DNA of 64,000 bases from a virus. The DNA lies in IMG/VR virus record IMGVR_UViG_3300020057_000496, positions 102,853-166,852 of that record. One strand, written 5' to 3'. Positions 21,912-30,052 of the stretch are shown here, piece by piece. The notes beneath the pieces were generated by a model. It was not told the DNA's origin and ran no database searches. It saw nothing but the letters and a program-made list of their open reading frames with translations. The position numbers and the translations under genes are program-made. Positions within the stretch are counted from its first letter, which is position 1. Each line of letters starts with the position of its first letter.

Positions 21912-22103
21912 ATGAATTTGCTTCAGCAAGTATATCTAGCGGCATACATGGGCCACTTAGGAGTAAACGCCGGGCAGGACCGGCACCTGTTGTCCTATCC
22001 GTACACCCGCCGAGAAGCTCGCGACTACGCCGACTGGGTACTTCTGGACGTTACGTTAATTAACCGCCTACGAGAACTAGGAGACCCCGAGCCGCCACTT
22101 TAA
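21912..22103 (+). CDS. Small hypothetical helical protein
   Basis: 63 aa from ATG 21912 with GGAGGG upstream; the longer upstream reading overlaps the macro gene and is rejected. NLLQQVYLAAYMGHLGVNAG and YTRREARDYADWVLLDV are helices. Last gene before the terminator. Unknown role. Confidence 0.55.
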   Translation: MNLLQQVYLAAYMGHLGVNAGQDRHLLSYPYTRREARDYADWVLLDVTLINRLRELGDPEPPL

Positions 22104-22118
22104 TATTACGCCGCCCAC

Positions 22119-22150
22119 GAGCCGCGCCTGACGGTGCGGCTCTTTTTTTT
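22119..22150 (+). terminator. Rho-independent terminator
   Basis: GAGCCGC (22119-22125) and GCGGCTC (22136-22142) form a 7-bp GC-rich stem with a 10-nt loop, followed by eight T. It separates the accessory block from the packaging/head operon. Confidence 0.92.
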
Positions 22151-22267
22151 GCTCAATGTCAAGCATAAATATGGAGTTAAGATTTCGACTCCGAATTGCT
22201 TCTTCTTTCGTCCGACTGGCACAATGAGAATTGTGTTTTATTCTAGGAGACAGAAGGAGAAGTAGAA

Positions 22268-22558
22268 ATGCCAGTAGTTCGTTTGTTCGTAACTAATTTA
22301 TCGTATGAGGCGGAAGAGGGGGAGTTAAGAGAGCTGTTCAGGCAAATCGGCAAGCCTACGATCATCAACATCATGCATGACCGTAAGACAGGCAACCCGC
22401 GTGGATTTGCTTTCGTAACGCTCGATACGCTGAGTGCTCCAGAGGACTGCTGGCGTGCCGTCATCCAGGGCGAGATGATCAGGGGTCGCCCGATTCATGT
22501 CGATTTCGCAATTCCCAAGGGGAAGCCAATTCAGGGGAATGATGTCGGCCGGACCTAA
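22268..22558 (+). CDS. RRM-domain RNA-binding protein
   Basis: 96 aa, ATG with AGAAGGAGAAGTAGAA upstream. A single RRM: RNP2 is LFVTNL (6-11) and RNP1 is RGFAFVTL (46-53), in the right beta-alpha-beta order. It resembles the short Gly-poor RRM proteins of cyanobacteria and some proteobacteria. It would bind single-stranded RNA. Position as first gene of the terminase operon and 1-nt overlap with it suggest a post-transcriptional role in late expression (inferred). Confidence 0.88.
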   Translation: MPVVRLFVTNLSYEAEEGELRELFRQIGKPTIINIMHDRKTGNPRGFAFVTLDTLSAPEDCWRAVIQGEMIRGRPIHVDFAIPKGKPIQGNDVGRT

Positions 22559-22878
22559 TGGCGCGCAAGTCCGACATAGATAAATCCGTATCTGACAAGC
22601 TCGACGAACACTTACTGGAAGCCCTCGATGAGCTGAAGAAGATCGTCACGGACGCACGTCACCCGGAGCACAAGCGTCACTATTTCGAGGCGCTGCGCTT
22701 GATCATGAGGCATTGTGCGCCTGTCCGTAAGGAAATGGGTCCACCTGACCCTGGGCTAACTCTCCAGATCGGAGCGCTCTTTCCAGGTACCCAGTCCGAG
22801 CCTCGTTGTGAAATTGACGTAACTCCGTCAAGCATAGAAGAATCAGAAGAACCGGATGTCGATCCAGAACTACCTTAA
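22558..22878 (+). CDS. Probable terminase small subunit
   Basis: 106 aa, helical and charged (LDEHLLEALDELKKIVTDAR, YFEALRLIMRHCAPVRKEMG), with an acidic disordered tail. Assigned by size and by its position immediately upstream of, and overlapping, the large subunit; no sequence signature is recognised. It would recognise phage DNA for packaging. Confidence 0.6.
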   Translation: MARKSDIDKSVSDKLDEHLLEALDELKKIVTDARHPEHKRHYFEALRLIMRHCAPVRKEMGPPDPGLTLQIGALFPGTQSEPRCEIDVTPSSIEESEEPDVDPELP

Positions 22879-24310
22879 GCTTAGGCCAGAACTAAAGAAA
22901 TACGAAAACGACCCGGTCGGATTTGCGAAGGCGGTATTTAACTGCCCGATTGACCCATGGCAGGAAGAGTTTCTTTGGAACATCCAGAACCACCAAAAGG
23001 TGGCGTGTGCTGGCGCGACCGGAACGGGCAAGGGGTACGCGTCGGCACTGGCAATCTGGTGGTTCATCTCGACGAAAGAGGAGGGAGGTAAGTTTCCGAA
23101 GTTAATGTGCACCGCGCCTGACGAGAACACATTGAAGCGAGGGGTCTGGGCGCAACTTTCCGAGTTGGCGCGACAAGCTCCGTTGATTCAGCTATTGTTC
23201 ACTATTACGGCACAGAAAATTTACCTAAAGGGTGCCGAGCGTGAGTGTTTCTGTATTCTTAAAACTACATCGGCAAGATATTCCGCATCCGGCGATGCCC
23301 AGGCCGAAGGTTTGGCCGGTATGCATGCCCCCTGGACCCTTACGCTTCTTGACGAAGTAAGTGGCGTGGCAAGACCCAACGTGGAGGCCATTTTAGGTAG
23401 CTCCGTGGGGCCACAGCGCAAGGTCGTTATGACGTTCAATCCGTTGCGCGACGACGGGTATGTGTATCAGATATACACGGACAGGCGATACGGCGACGCC
23501 TGGAAGAAGATGAACGTATCATTCTATGATGTCAAAAGGCTATGTAGCGACCCGACACTAAGGGCCGAGAGGGAAAGTTGGGTAAAGACGTACGGGATGA
23601 ACTCGGCATATGTCCAGGCTCGCGTGTACGGGAAGTTCCCGACCGCAGCTACTACGAATCGAGTCTTTACTATCGACGAACTAAAGAAAGCTCGCGCACG
23701 TAACGACTCACTCGAAGACGACGACACCCAGTCAGTACAGATAGGAGTTGACGTAAGTCGCTACGGATCTGACGAGACAATTTACTACGTTCGGCGTGGA
23801 CTAAAGTCACTGGAGATGGTCTGCGAATCGCAGACGTCGGCGCCGCACGTCGAAGGCCGTACAATTGAGTTAGCCACGAAGTGGTGCCCGGAAGGTAAGG
23901 ACCCAAAGCAGCATACGTTGCTCGTCATCGACGAGACTGGACTCGGCGGTGGCCCGGTTGATCACCTACTTGAAGAGGGTTGGCTCGTGGCTGGCGTGAA
24001 TAATGGTTCGTCCCCGACGATGCCCGAAGAGTACCGAATCATGATCGACGAACTATGGCTGGAGGACGGCAAGGACGCCGTCCGTGACTGTGGGCTGGTT
24101 GACGACGACATATTAGTTAATCAACTACAGGGGCGTACTTATACGTTCACTGGCAAGATGAAGCAACGGCGCATCTCGACTAAGGACGAAATGAAAGCGA
24201 AAAAGCTGGATTCGCCTGACCGCGCCGATGCGTTTATTCTGGCGTTCGCAGACCCCGGGAAGCTGAGCTTGCGCTCGATTGACTTGAAGTCAAGCATATA
24301 TTTCCTTTGA
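22856..24310 (+). CDS. terL: Terminase large subunit
   Basis: 484 aa. ATPase: adenine-binding PWQEEFLW, Walker A GATGTGKG (53-60), Walker B TLLDEVSG (near 163-170) and coupling motif VVMTFNPLR. Nuclease: VDVSRYGSDE (298-307) with the first metal Asp, VIDETGLGGGPVDHL near 357 and DRADAFILAFAD near 455. The motor cuts and pumps DNA into proheads. A 120-bp stretch of the nuclease region is duplicated inside the prohead protease gene. Starts inside the small-subunit gene. Confidence 0.93.
   Translation: MSIQNYLKLRPELKKYENDPVGFAKAVFNCPIDPWQEEFLWNIQNHQKVACAGATGTGKGYASALAIWWFISTKEEGGKFPKLMCTAPDENTLKRGVWAQLSELARQAPLIQLLFTITAQKIYLKGAERECFCILKTTSARYSASGDAQAEGLAGMHAPWTLTLLDEVSGVARPNVEAILGSSVGPQRKVVMTFNPLRDDGYVYQIYTDRRYGDAWKKMNVSFYDVKRLCSDPTLRAERESWVKTYGMNSAYVQARVYGKFPTAATTNRVFTIDELKKARARNDSLEDDDTQSVQIGVDVSRYGSDETIYYVRRGLKSLEMVCESQTSAPHVEGRTIELATKWCPEGKDPKQHTLLVIDETGLGGGPVDHLLEEGWLVAGVNNGSSPTMPEEYRIMIDELWLEDGKDAVRDCGLVDDDILVNQLQGRTYTFTGKMKQRRISTKDEMKAKKLDSPDRADAFILAFADPGKLSLRSIDLKSSIYFL
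23741..23860 (+). repeat. Terminase nuclease segment duplicated at 27954
   Basis: Source copy of a 120-bp direct repeat; 116 of 120 bases are identical to 27954-28073. Encodes the first nuclease motif and the 25 residues after it. The reading frame is the same in both places. Confidence 0.95.
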
Positions 24311-24380
24311 CGAATTTCATGTTCTTTACATTAATTTGTTATGATGAGACACTTTGAGGACACTTTTCCAAGGGACCTAA

Positions 24381-26354
24381 ATGTTCGAAAGAATCAAGAG
24401 CGCTATATTTGAATCGCCAGCATCGCGCGAGATTGAACTGTCTGACACTTCGGTACAGGTACGTGGTGGTGCGCTCGCAGGTATTGCGGCCTCACGCGAT
24501 CGTTTTCTTCGTGGCTTTGACTTAACGTCGAACGGTAGTGGCGCAGTACGACTGGCGAATCCGTATCCGCAGCACGTCTCCGTGTTCCGTTGCGTGAATC
24601 TTATCGCGACGGCAGTCTCGACCATTCCATATAAGCTCCGTAACGGCGAGAAGGACGTTCTATCCGGTCCAGTGTTCAGCAAGGTAGCACAACCGAACGA
24701 ACTAATGAACTGGTCCGACCTATTGCTCAGGTTCATAACTGATTTACTTGTAGACGGAAACGCGTTCCTGCTCTGGGACGGCGAAGACCTATACCCGCTA
24801 CCTCCGTCACTAATGTCTCCAGTAATGGAAAAGGGTAGTTACGTTAATATACACCACTGGGAGAAGTCGAACGGCAGTGGCCAAAAGCCGGACAGTATCG
24901 ATCCAGCTAGCGTTATTCATATGGGGTACGCCCCTAGTATGAATAATTACATTATGGGTATTGGTCCACTTGTTTCCGCCAAGATCGTAGTTGATGCCGA
25001 CTATGCGTCTATGTGGAATAACCTTACAACACTGAATGGTGGCGGTCTGCCGGCCGGGATTCTGAAGTTCGTCGGCAAGGGGATGTTGACCGAGACGATG
25101 CGTAACGACATTCGCGAGACGTGGCGGCGTACGTTCGGTGGCCCCAATGCGGGCTCTCGACTGGCCGTTATTAATCAGGACTGGTCATGGATGCCGACGG
25201 GTGCGACGAACGCCGAGCTTGAATCAACAAAACACCGAGACTGGAATCTCTCGGACATTTGCCGAGCGTTCAACGTACCTAAGCTTTATTTATTCGAACA
25301 AGAACGCGGAGCGGTCGGTGACGCCACGATCAAGGTTCACCAGAAGATGTTCTATTACAATTGCATTATTCCGATTACGCGTAGACTTGAGGCTAAGCTG
25401 AACAAACAGCTCATGCCACTGCTTGGCGGACGCAACATCGTCGGAAGGTTCGATTTTGAGGAAGTCGAGGCGCTACGCGGCGACTTCAGTGAAAAGGTCA
25501 AGACTGCACAGATCCTCGTAAAGATGGGTTTTTCTCCCAATTCAGTGAACAAGAACCTGGGCCTTGGACAGGAAGATATGCCCTGGGGTGACGACTTTCT
25601 TGCTCCGATCAATCTCGTCCCCGCACAGGACATTGTTGACCACGAAGTTGTTCTACCTAGCGGTAGTGACGGAAAGATTGGCGGCATCGGCAGTGATCAA
25701 ATAGACAATGCGAAAGACACGGCACCCCCGACGAAGGCTTCCGCGACGCACTGGGAGACCCTCTCCACGCCGGTCGAAAACCTGATTGACGAAGCAAGCG
25801 GCAGGAGTCGGCGGGCGCTCTCTAAGGACCGAACCCGTATCCTGAGTGGGGACAGTGACGGCTTTGATGGCCCGGCTCTTATTGAGAAGTTGATGCCGTA
25901 TATCGTTAAGTCGTTCGTGCACGGGTATAAGACTGTCGATTTGAACCAAGACGAGGCGCTAAGGCTAGGTGCCGTATACGGTAATTCTCGATATGAAGAG
26001 ATTGCCGCATTTACAATTGCCCTTTCTGGGTTGCTGAGGATTGATCTGACGGAGACCGACAAGGACCGTGTTTTGCGCAACTTGCTCAATCGGATCATTA
26101 GGAAAATTAATGACCTATGTACGGCTGAAATTTATTCTGCCTACAACCATGCGCGGTATGCCGCGATACGTGCGACGAACTATAGTGAGGCGATTTGGGT
26201 AGCTGCACCGGAAGCTCGTTGTGATGACAGCAGTAACCACGGTCACGTCAGGATTCTTGGAGAGCAATTCCCAACCGGGCACAGATACCCAGGCGATCGT
26301 AAGGCGATCGTAGCGGTTGATTGTGATTGCATTATTTGCCCGAAGCTTAGCTAA
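24381..26354 (+). CDS. Portal protein with C-terminal MuF-like region
   Basis: 657 aa. HK97-type portal features: FRCVNLIATAVSTIPYKL, LLVDGNAFLLWDGE, PASVIHMGYAPSMNNYIMGI and the LGLGQEDMPWGDDF wing. The family is usually near 400-450 aa; the extra C-terminus (from about 460) ends in NHARYAAIRATNYSEAIWVA, then CDDSSNHGHVRILGE and CDCIICP. That resembles the head-morphogenesis MuF domain, so it may be a portal-MuF fusion. It forms the DNA entry ring of the head. A possible promoter (TTCATG, 18 nt, TATGAT) precedes it. Confidence 0.88.
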   Translation: MFERIKSAIFESPASREIELSDTSVQVRGGALAGIAASRDRFLRGFDLTSNGSGAVRLANPYPQHVSVFRCVNLIATAVSTIPYKLRNGEKDVLSGPVFSKVAQPNELMNWSDLLLRFITDLLVDGNAFLLWDGEDLYPLPPSLMSPVMEKGSYVNIHHWEKSNGSGQKPDSIDPASVIHMGYAPSMNNYIMGIGPLVSAKIVVDADYASMWNNLTTLNGGGLPAGILKFVGKGMLTETMRNDIRETWRRTFGGPNAGSRLAVINQDWSWMPTGATNAELESTKHRDWNLSDICRAFNVPKLYLFEQERGAVGDATIKVHQKMFYYNCIIPITRRLEAKLNKQLMPLLGGRNIVGRFDFEEVEALRGDFSEKVKTAQILVKMGFSPNSVNKNLGLGQEDMPWGDDFLAPINLVPAQDIVDHEVVLPSGSDGKIGGIGSDQIDNAKDTAPPTKASATHWETLSTPVENLIDEASGRSRRALSKDRTRILSGDSDGFDGPALIEKLMPYIVKSFVHGYKTVDLNQDEALRLGAVYGNSRYEEIAAFTIALSGLLRIDLTETDKDRVLRNLLNRIIRKINDLCTAEIYSAYNHARYAAIRATNYSEAIWVAAPEARCDDSSNHGHVRILGEQFPTGHRYPGDRKAIVAVDCDCIICPKLS

Positions 26355-26372
26355 CCACATACGGAGATTAAT

Positions 26373-28289
26373 ATGAAATACAATCACACTACACTAATTC
26401 CCGGCGAACAGCCCAATACTAGCGAATTCGCGTGGGTCCCTACTCTTCTCGATAATTCACTACTGGCAAGGGCTGCCATTGATACTGACGAGATTGCTCC
26501 AGTTAGGTTCGAAGATCCGAAGGTTGACCAGCGCTGGACGCAGCTTCGGCAGTTCGGACTTGATCTTCCGGGTAAGGACCTGTCGGTAGATCTTGATGCC
26601 AACAAGCGTATTCTCCTGCAGCGCGGGATGCACCTCCGTCAGGTGATTCCGGCCCCAGATATGGGCGACGGAGTTGTACAGTTTATCGCCGCGACGGAAG
26701 GCATCAAGCGTGACGGTAATATGCTGCTCAATAGTGGCTGGAAGTTCGATAATTTCGCGAAGAACCCCGTATTTCTTTTTCAGCACGACTACTCGCAGCT
26801 TCCGATCGGCAAGCACCTCGCCTGGCAGGTAGACAGCGACGGCGGCAAGCCTGTTCTGCGTATCTGGAGCCGCTTCGTTTCTGCCGACATCTACCCGTTC
26901 GCCGAGCGTGTTCGTATGATGTACGAGAAGGGCTTTCTTCGTGCCGTAAGTATCGGCTGGATTCCACTTAAGTACTCGGCTGTTAAAAACGAAGAAGATA
27001 TCCAGACTGGCTGGCTGTTCGAAGAGAACGAGCTACTGGAAGTCAGCGCTGTTTCCGTCCCCGCAGATCCGGATGCCATTATCCAGGGTATTAACCAGCG
27101 CATCCTGGAGCCTAGTGATATCGAGCAGATGGCTACGTATGTAGATTCTATCCGTGCGTACCGGAACATCGTCCACGTCGTATCGAACATCGATTCGGCG
27201 ATCTCGGCCCGTGCGGAGGTTGAGTCTGATCCCGAAGTCAAGTTGGAACTTGTAGCTGACGAGCCGGTGGTCGAAGTTGTTGTCGAGCCAGCAGCCGTAG
27301 ATGAAGCCGCAGTTGAAACCCCAGTCGAGGCCGTGGTCGAGGCGGCGACTGAGACGGTCGGCGGCGTTGAGGAGGCTTCCAATGAGTCGAATTATCGACT
27401 CAACGCCGAAGACTCCGTAGTTCATTCCTTCCCGGAGTGGACTTCGACGCTTACCGGTATGCGCGATCTACTGACTAGTGGGAATCACGCATTCGGTGGT
27501 GAGCCGTACAGTGCGGCGCGCGAAGACAGGCACAGGGAACTTGTGGCTACGTATGAAAGTGCCGGACGGAAGGCTCCTACTTTTGATGAAGTAGAAACTG
27601 TCTATCAAGTGTCGCGACAGCTCTATAGTCGAGGTCTTGCACATCTAGATAAGTACGAAGCTGCGACTGACGCCGAGCTTATTGAAGGGCTACTCTACGT
27701 CGGAGCCTCATATCCAGATGAACTAGCGGACATTCTCGGCCAGGTCCGTGACGCCGTGGACAGGCTGCACGACACGACCCGTGACTTCTCGTTAGCGGTG
27801 GAGCGTGTTGGTTCGAAAATTTCGAAGGATACACGCAAGTCTCTAATGGAGTGCGACTACTGCCTTGAACAGGCACGTACGCATCTGAAAAAGTTAATGA
27901 CAGCGGCCGACAACCTAGACGACTACGGCGAGAATGACCACGCATCGGCAATTATAGGAGTTGACGTAAGTCGCTACGGATCTGACGAGACAATTCACTA
28001 CGTTCGGCGTGGACTAAAGTCACTGGATATGGTCGGCGAATCGCAGACGTCGGCGCCGCACGTCGAGGGCCGTGTCGTGGGCGACGATTTCATTTTGAAT
28101 GACAGAATCAAGAAGGTAAGGCGTACATTCACCGGCGAACCTGAGCCCGTAAGTGTGGACGACGTCCTGGCGCGAGTGACTCGAATGAAAGCTTCACTAG
28201 CGGAAGAAGTCGTCGCGGACGTGTCCCGGACGAGTCGGTCTGAGTATATTCGTTCCTTGCTACAGAAAATTATCGACTCACAGTCGTAA
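26373..28289 (+). CDS. Prohead serine protease with long C-terminal extension
   Basis: 638 aa. Residues about 100-250 are the HK97/S78-type protease with FLFQHDYSQLPIG (His138) and RAVSIGWIP (Ser193). Residues 290-340 are Val/Glu/Ala repeats. The following helical half could serve as scaffold. Residues 528-567 are a near-exact copy of a TerL nuclease segment (VDVSRYGSDETIHYVRRG) not expected in a protease. The protein would process scaffold and capsid N-termini during head maturation. A palindrome of the GAGTCG type occurs at 27384-27401. Confidence 0.88.
   Translation: MKYNHTTLIPGEQPNTSEFAWVPTLLDNSLLARAAIDTDEIAPVRFEDPKVDQRWTQLRQFGLDLPGKDLSVDLDANKRILLQRGMHLRQVIPAPDMGDGVVQFIAATEGIKRDGNMLLNSGWKFDNFAKNPVFLFQHDYSQLPIGKHLAWQVDSDGGKPVLRIWSRFVSADIYPFAERVRMMYEKGFLRAVSIGWIPLKYSAVKNEEDIQTGWLFEENELLEVSAVSVPADPDAIIQGINQRILEPSDIEQMATYVDSIRAYRNIVHVVSNIDSAISARAEVESDPEVKLELVADEPVVEVVVEPAAVDEAAVETPVEAVVEAATETVGGVEEASNESNYRLNAEDSVVHSFPEWTSTLTGMRDLLTSGNHAFGGEPYSAAREDRHRELVATYESAGRKAPTFDEVETVYQVSRQLYSRGLAHLDKYEAATDAELIEGLLYVGASYPDELADILGQVRDAVDRLHDTTRDFSLAVERVGSKISKDTRKSLMECDYCLEQARTHLKKLMTAADNLDDYGENDHASAIIGVDVSRYGSDETIHYVRRGLKSLDMVGESQTSAPHVEGRVVGDDFILNDRIKKVRRTFTGEPEPVSVDDVLARVTRMKASLAEEVVADVSRTSRSEYIRSLLQKIIDSQS
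27954..28073 (+). repeat. Inserted copy of terminase nuclease segment
   Basis: 116 of 120 bases identical to 23741-23860, in frame. Three residues differ from TerL (Tyr to His, Glu to Asp, Cys to Gly). The sequence on each side is unrelated to TerL, so it is an inserted or recombined fragment rather than shared ancestry of whole genes. Confidence 0.95.
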
Positions 28290-28483
28290 ATTTGCATCTT
28301 CTTTTTATTATACAATAGTATAAGTCCTAGACGGTAGTCGGCAACCATTTGCAACGATTACAACGTCGAAGATTAACTTAGTCGAATGTCGGCTAGGTAA
28401 GTAGGAATCTTAGTTCATAACAAAATATCTTCGGTCGCCAAGAGCGACGGCGTTGTTGAGACGCGGCAAAGGAGTTGATTACT
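28290..28483 (+). other. Intergenic leader of the capsid gene
   Basis: No gene seen. Contains AT-rich TTATTATACAATAGTATAAG near 28305 that could hold a promoter -10 (TATACA or TATAAG), and a strong AAAGGAG ribosome site at 28468-28474 for the capsid ATG. Confidence 0.45.
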
Positions 28484-29752
28484 ATGTCTACCAAAGTTTT
28501 TGATATCGATCCAAAGGACAATCTGCACCCAATCATGGAGGCGCTTGAAGTTATCGAGCATGCCCAGAAGGAAAGTGCAAAGAAGCAGACCGAAGTCGCC
28601 GAGACCTCGATCCGCGAAATCGAGTCCGTCAAGGGTGCCCTGGCAGAGATGAAGCAGACGTGTGAGCGTCTGGATAAGGCTCTTCCGAAGGGTTCGAAGG
28701 TTTATCAGGCATCATCGCCTGACAAGACGCGCGGCATGTACAACCTTGGCCGTTGCATTACGGAGGCATGGCGCGTCAAGCAGTACGGCCAGACTTCACG
28801 CGATTTCGCCGAACTACAACGTGATCTAAGTTCAGGCGGTGGCCAGAAGGAAACTTCTGGTTCGGCAACCGGTGACTTGCTCGTTCCGACGATCATCTAT
28901 CCGGACATTGCTCGCCTGATTGGCGAGGCTTCTATTATCCGTCGAGTGGGTACCGTCATTCCGATGAGTTCACTGACGATGAAGCTGCCAACCAAGGGCA
29001 CTGGTCCTTCGGTGTCGTGGCCCAATGAAGGTATTGCTCCGAGCCAGACGTCAGTCGTCCTGCAGGACAAGACCCTTACGGCCAAGACCATGATGGCCCT
29101 GTCTGAGATCACCTCAGAGCTTACGGAAGATTCCGTGGTCGCACTGGAGCCCTTTTTCGCTCGTCTCTTCGCAGAGGCGGTTGCGCAAGAAGAGAACCAG
29201 AAGGCATTCTCTTCGACGACTATCTTTACCGGCGTTGGAACTGACGCTGACGTTACCTTGAAGTACTTCGGTAACTCGATCAGCTCGGGCAAGCGTGCCT
29301 TCTCGGACATCACTCACCAGGACCTCGTTCGGCTACAGTTCGCTGTAGATTCGAAGGTTGTTCACAAGGGTGCGTTCGTTCTTTCTAGTGCAGCATTCTC
29401 GAACATCGTCGGAATGCGCGACACCCAGGAGCGCCCTCTCTATATGACGAGTTGGAATGCCCTGCCTGGAATCGACAATGCCCCGGATCAGGTTCTTCCT
29501 ACCCCAACACAGATCATGGGTCGCCCGGCGTATCTTACCGATACGATGCCGGGTACGTCCAGTAATGTCCAGCTCTTCGCACTCTACGCAGACTGGAGCA
29601 AGTTCGTGTTCGGCGACCGTGCCGAACTGCGAATCGACTGGTCAGACCAGGTGTTCTTCGAGTCTGGCAACCTTGCCCTGCGCGTTCGTGAGCGTATCGG
29701 CATGATCACGGCAATTCCCGGTGCATTCGCGAGACTTTCGACTGCCGTCTAA
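28484..29752 (+). CDS. Major capsid protein, HK97 fold
   Basis: 422 aa from ATG 28484, 9 bases after AAAGGAG. Residues 20-75 form the coiled-coil delta domain (IMEALEVIEHAQKESAKKQT, then IREIESVKGALAEMK), which acts as built-in scaffold and is usually removed by the protease. The fold proper starts around GDLLVPTIIYPDIARLI, with E-loop MKLPTKGTGPSVSWPNEG and the spine MMALSEITSELTEDS. Forms the icosahedral shell. Confidence 0.93.
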   Translation: MSTKVFDIDPKDNLHPIMEALEVIEHAQKESAKKQTEVAETSIREIESVKGALAEMKQTCERLDKALPKGSKVYQASSPDKTRGMYNLGRCITEAWRVKQYGQTSRDFAELQRDLSSGGGQKETSGSATGDLLVPTIIYPDIARLIGEASIIRRVGTVIPMSSLTMKLPTKGTGPSVSWPNEGIAPSQTSVVLQDKTLTAKTMMALSEITSELTEDSVVALEPFFARLFAEAVAQEENQKAFSSTTIFTGVGTDADVTLKYFGNSISSGKRAFSDITHQDLVRLQFAVDSKVVHKGAFVLSSAAFSNIVGMRDTQERPLYMTSWNALPGIDNAPDQVLPTPTQIMGRPAYLTDTMPGTSSNVQLFALYADWSKFVFGDRAELRIDWSDQVFFESGNLALRVRERIGMITAIPGAFARLSTAV

Positions 29753-29773
29753 CGCCTAGTCGGATTTAACTAA

Positions 29774-29838
29774 GAGTCGAATTACGACTCACCCCTAGAA
29801 ATGGGTTGGCTCTGGAAACGGAGTCAGCCCATTTCTTT
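29774..29838 (+). terminator. Capsid-gene terminator preceded by GAGTCG palindrome
   Basis: GAGTCG-AATTA-CGACTC (29774-29790) is followed by AGAAATGGG...CCCATTTCT (about 29798-29836), a long stem ending in TTTTA. This is a plausible rho-independent terminator after the highly expressed capsid gene. Confidence 0.75.
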
Positions 29839-29857
29839 TACAGCCCAGGAGAAATAT

Positions 29858-30007
29858 ATGATTAAACAAGAGGCGCTCGACAAGGCCCCTGCCGCGAAGG
29901 CAAAAGAAAAGAAACTCAAGCCCAAGCTGGGTAAGGTGTACGAATACGTAAAGGGGTCGTCATTCCCGGCCCGACACGGGCGGATCAGTAACGTAGTTAC
30001 TCGGTAA
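29858..30007 (+). CDS. Small basic protein
   Basis: 49 aa from ATG 29858 with CAGGAGAAATAT upstream. Lys/Ala-rich (KAPAAKAKEKKLKPKLGKVY), then FPARHGRISNVVTR. Position directly after the major capsid protein is where small head-decoration or completion proteins are often found, but no family is recognised. Confidence 0.45.
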   Translation: MIKQEALDKAPAAKAKEKKLKPKLGKVYEYVKGSSFPARHGRISNVVTR

Positions 30008-30052
30008 GAAAGAGTTTCACTTTCTGTTTGAATTGGGCTAGACTGGCGTGAC

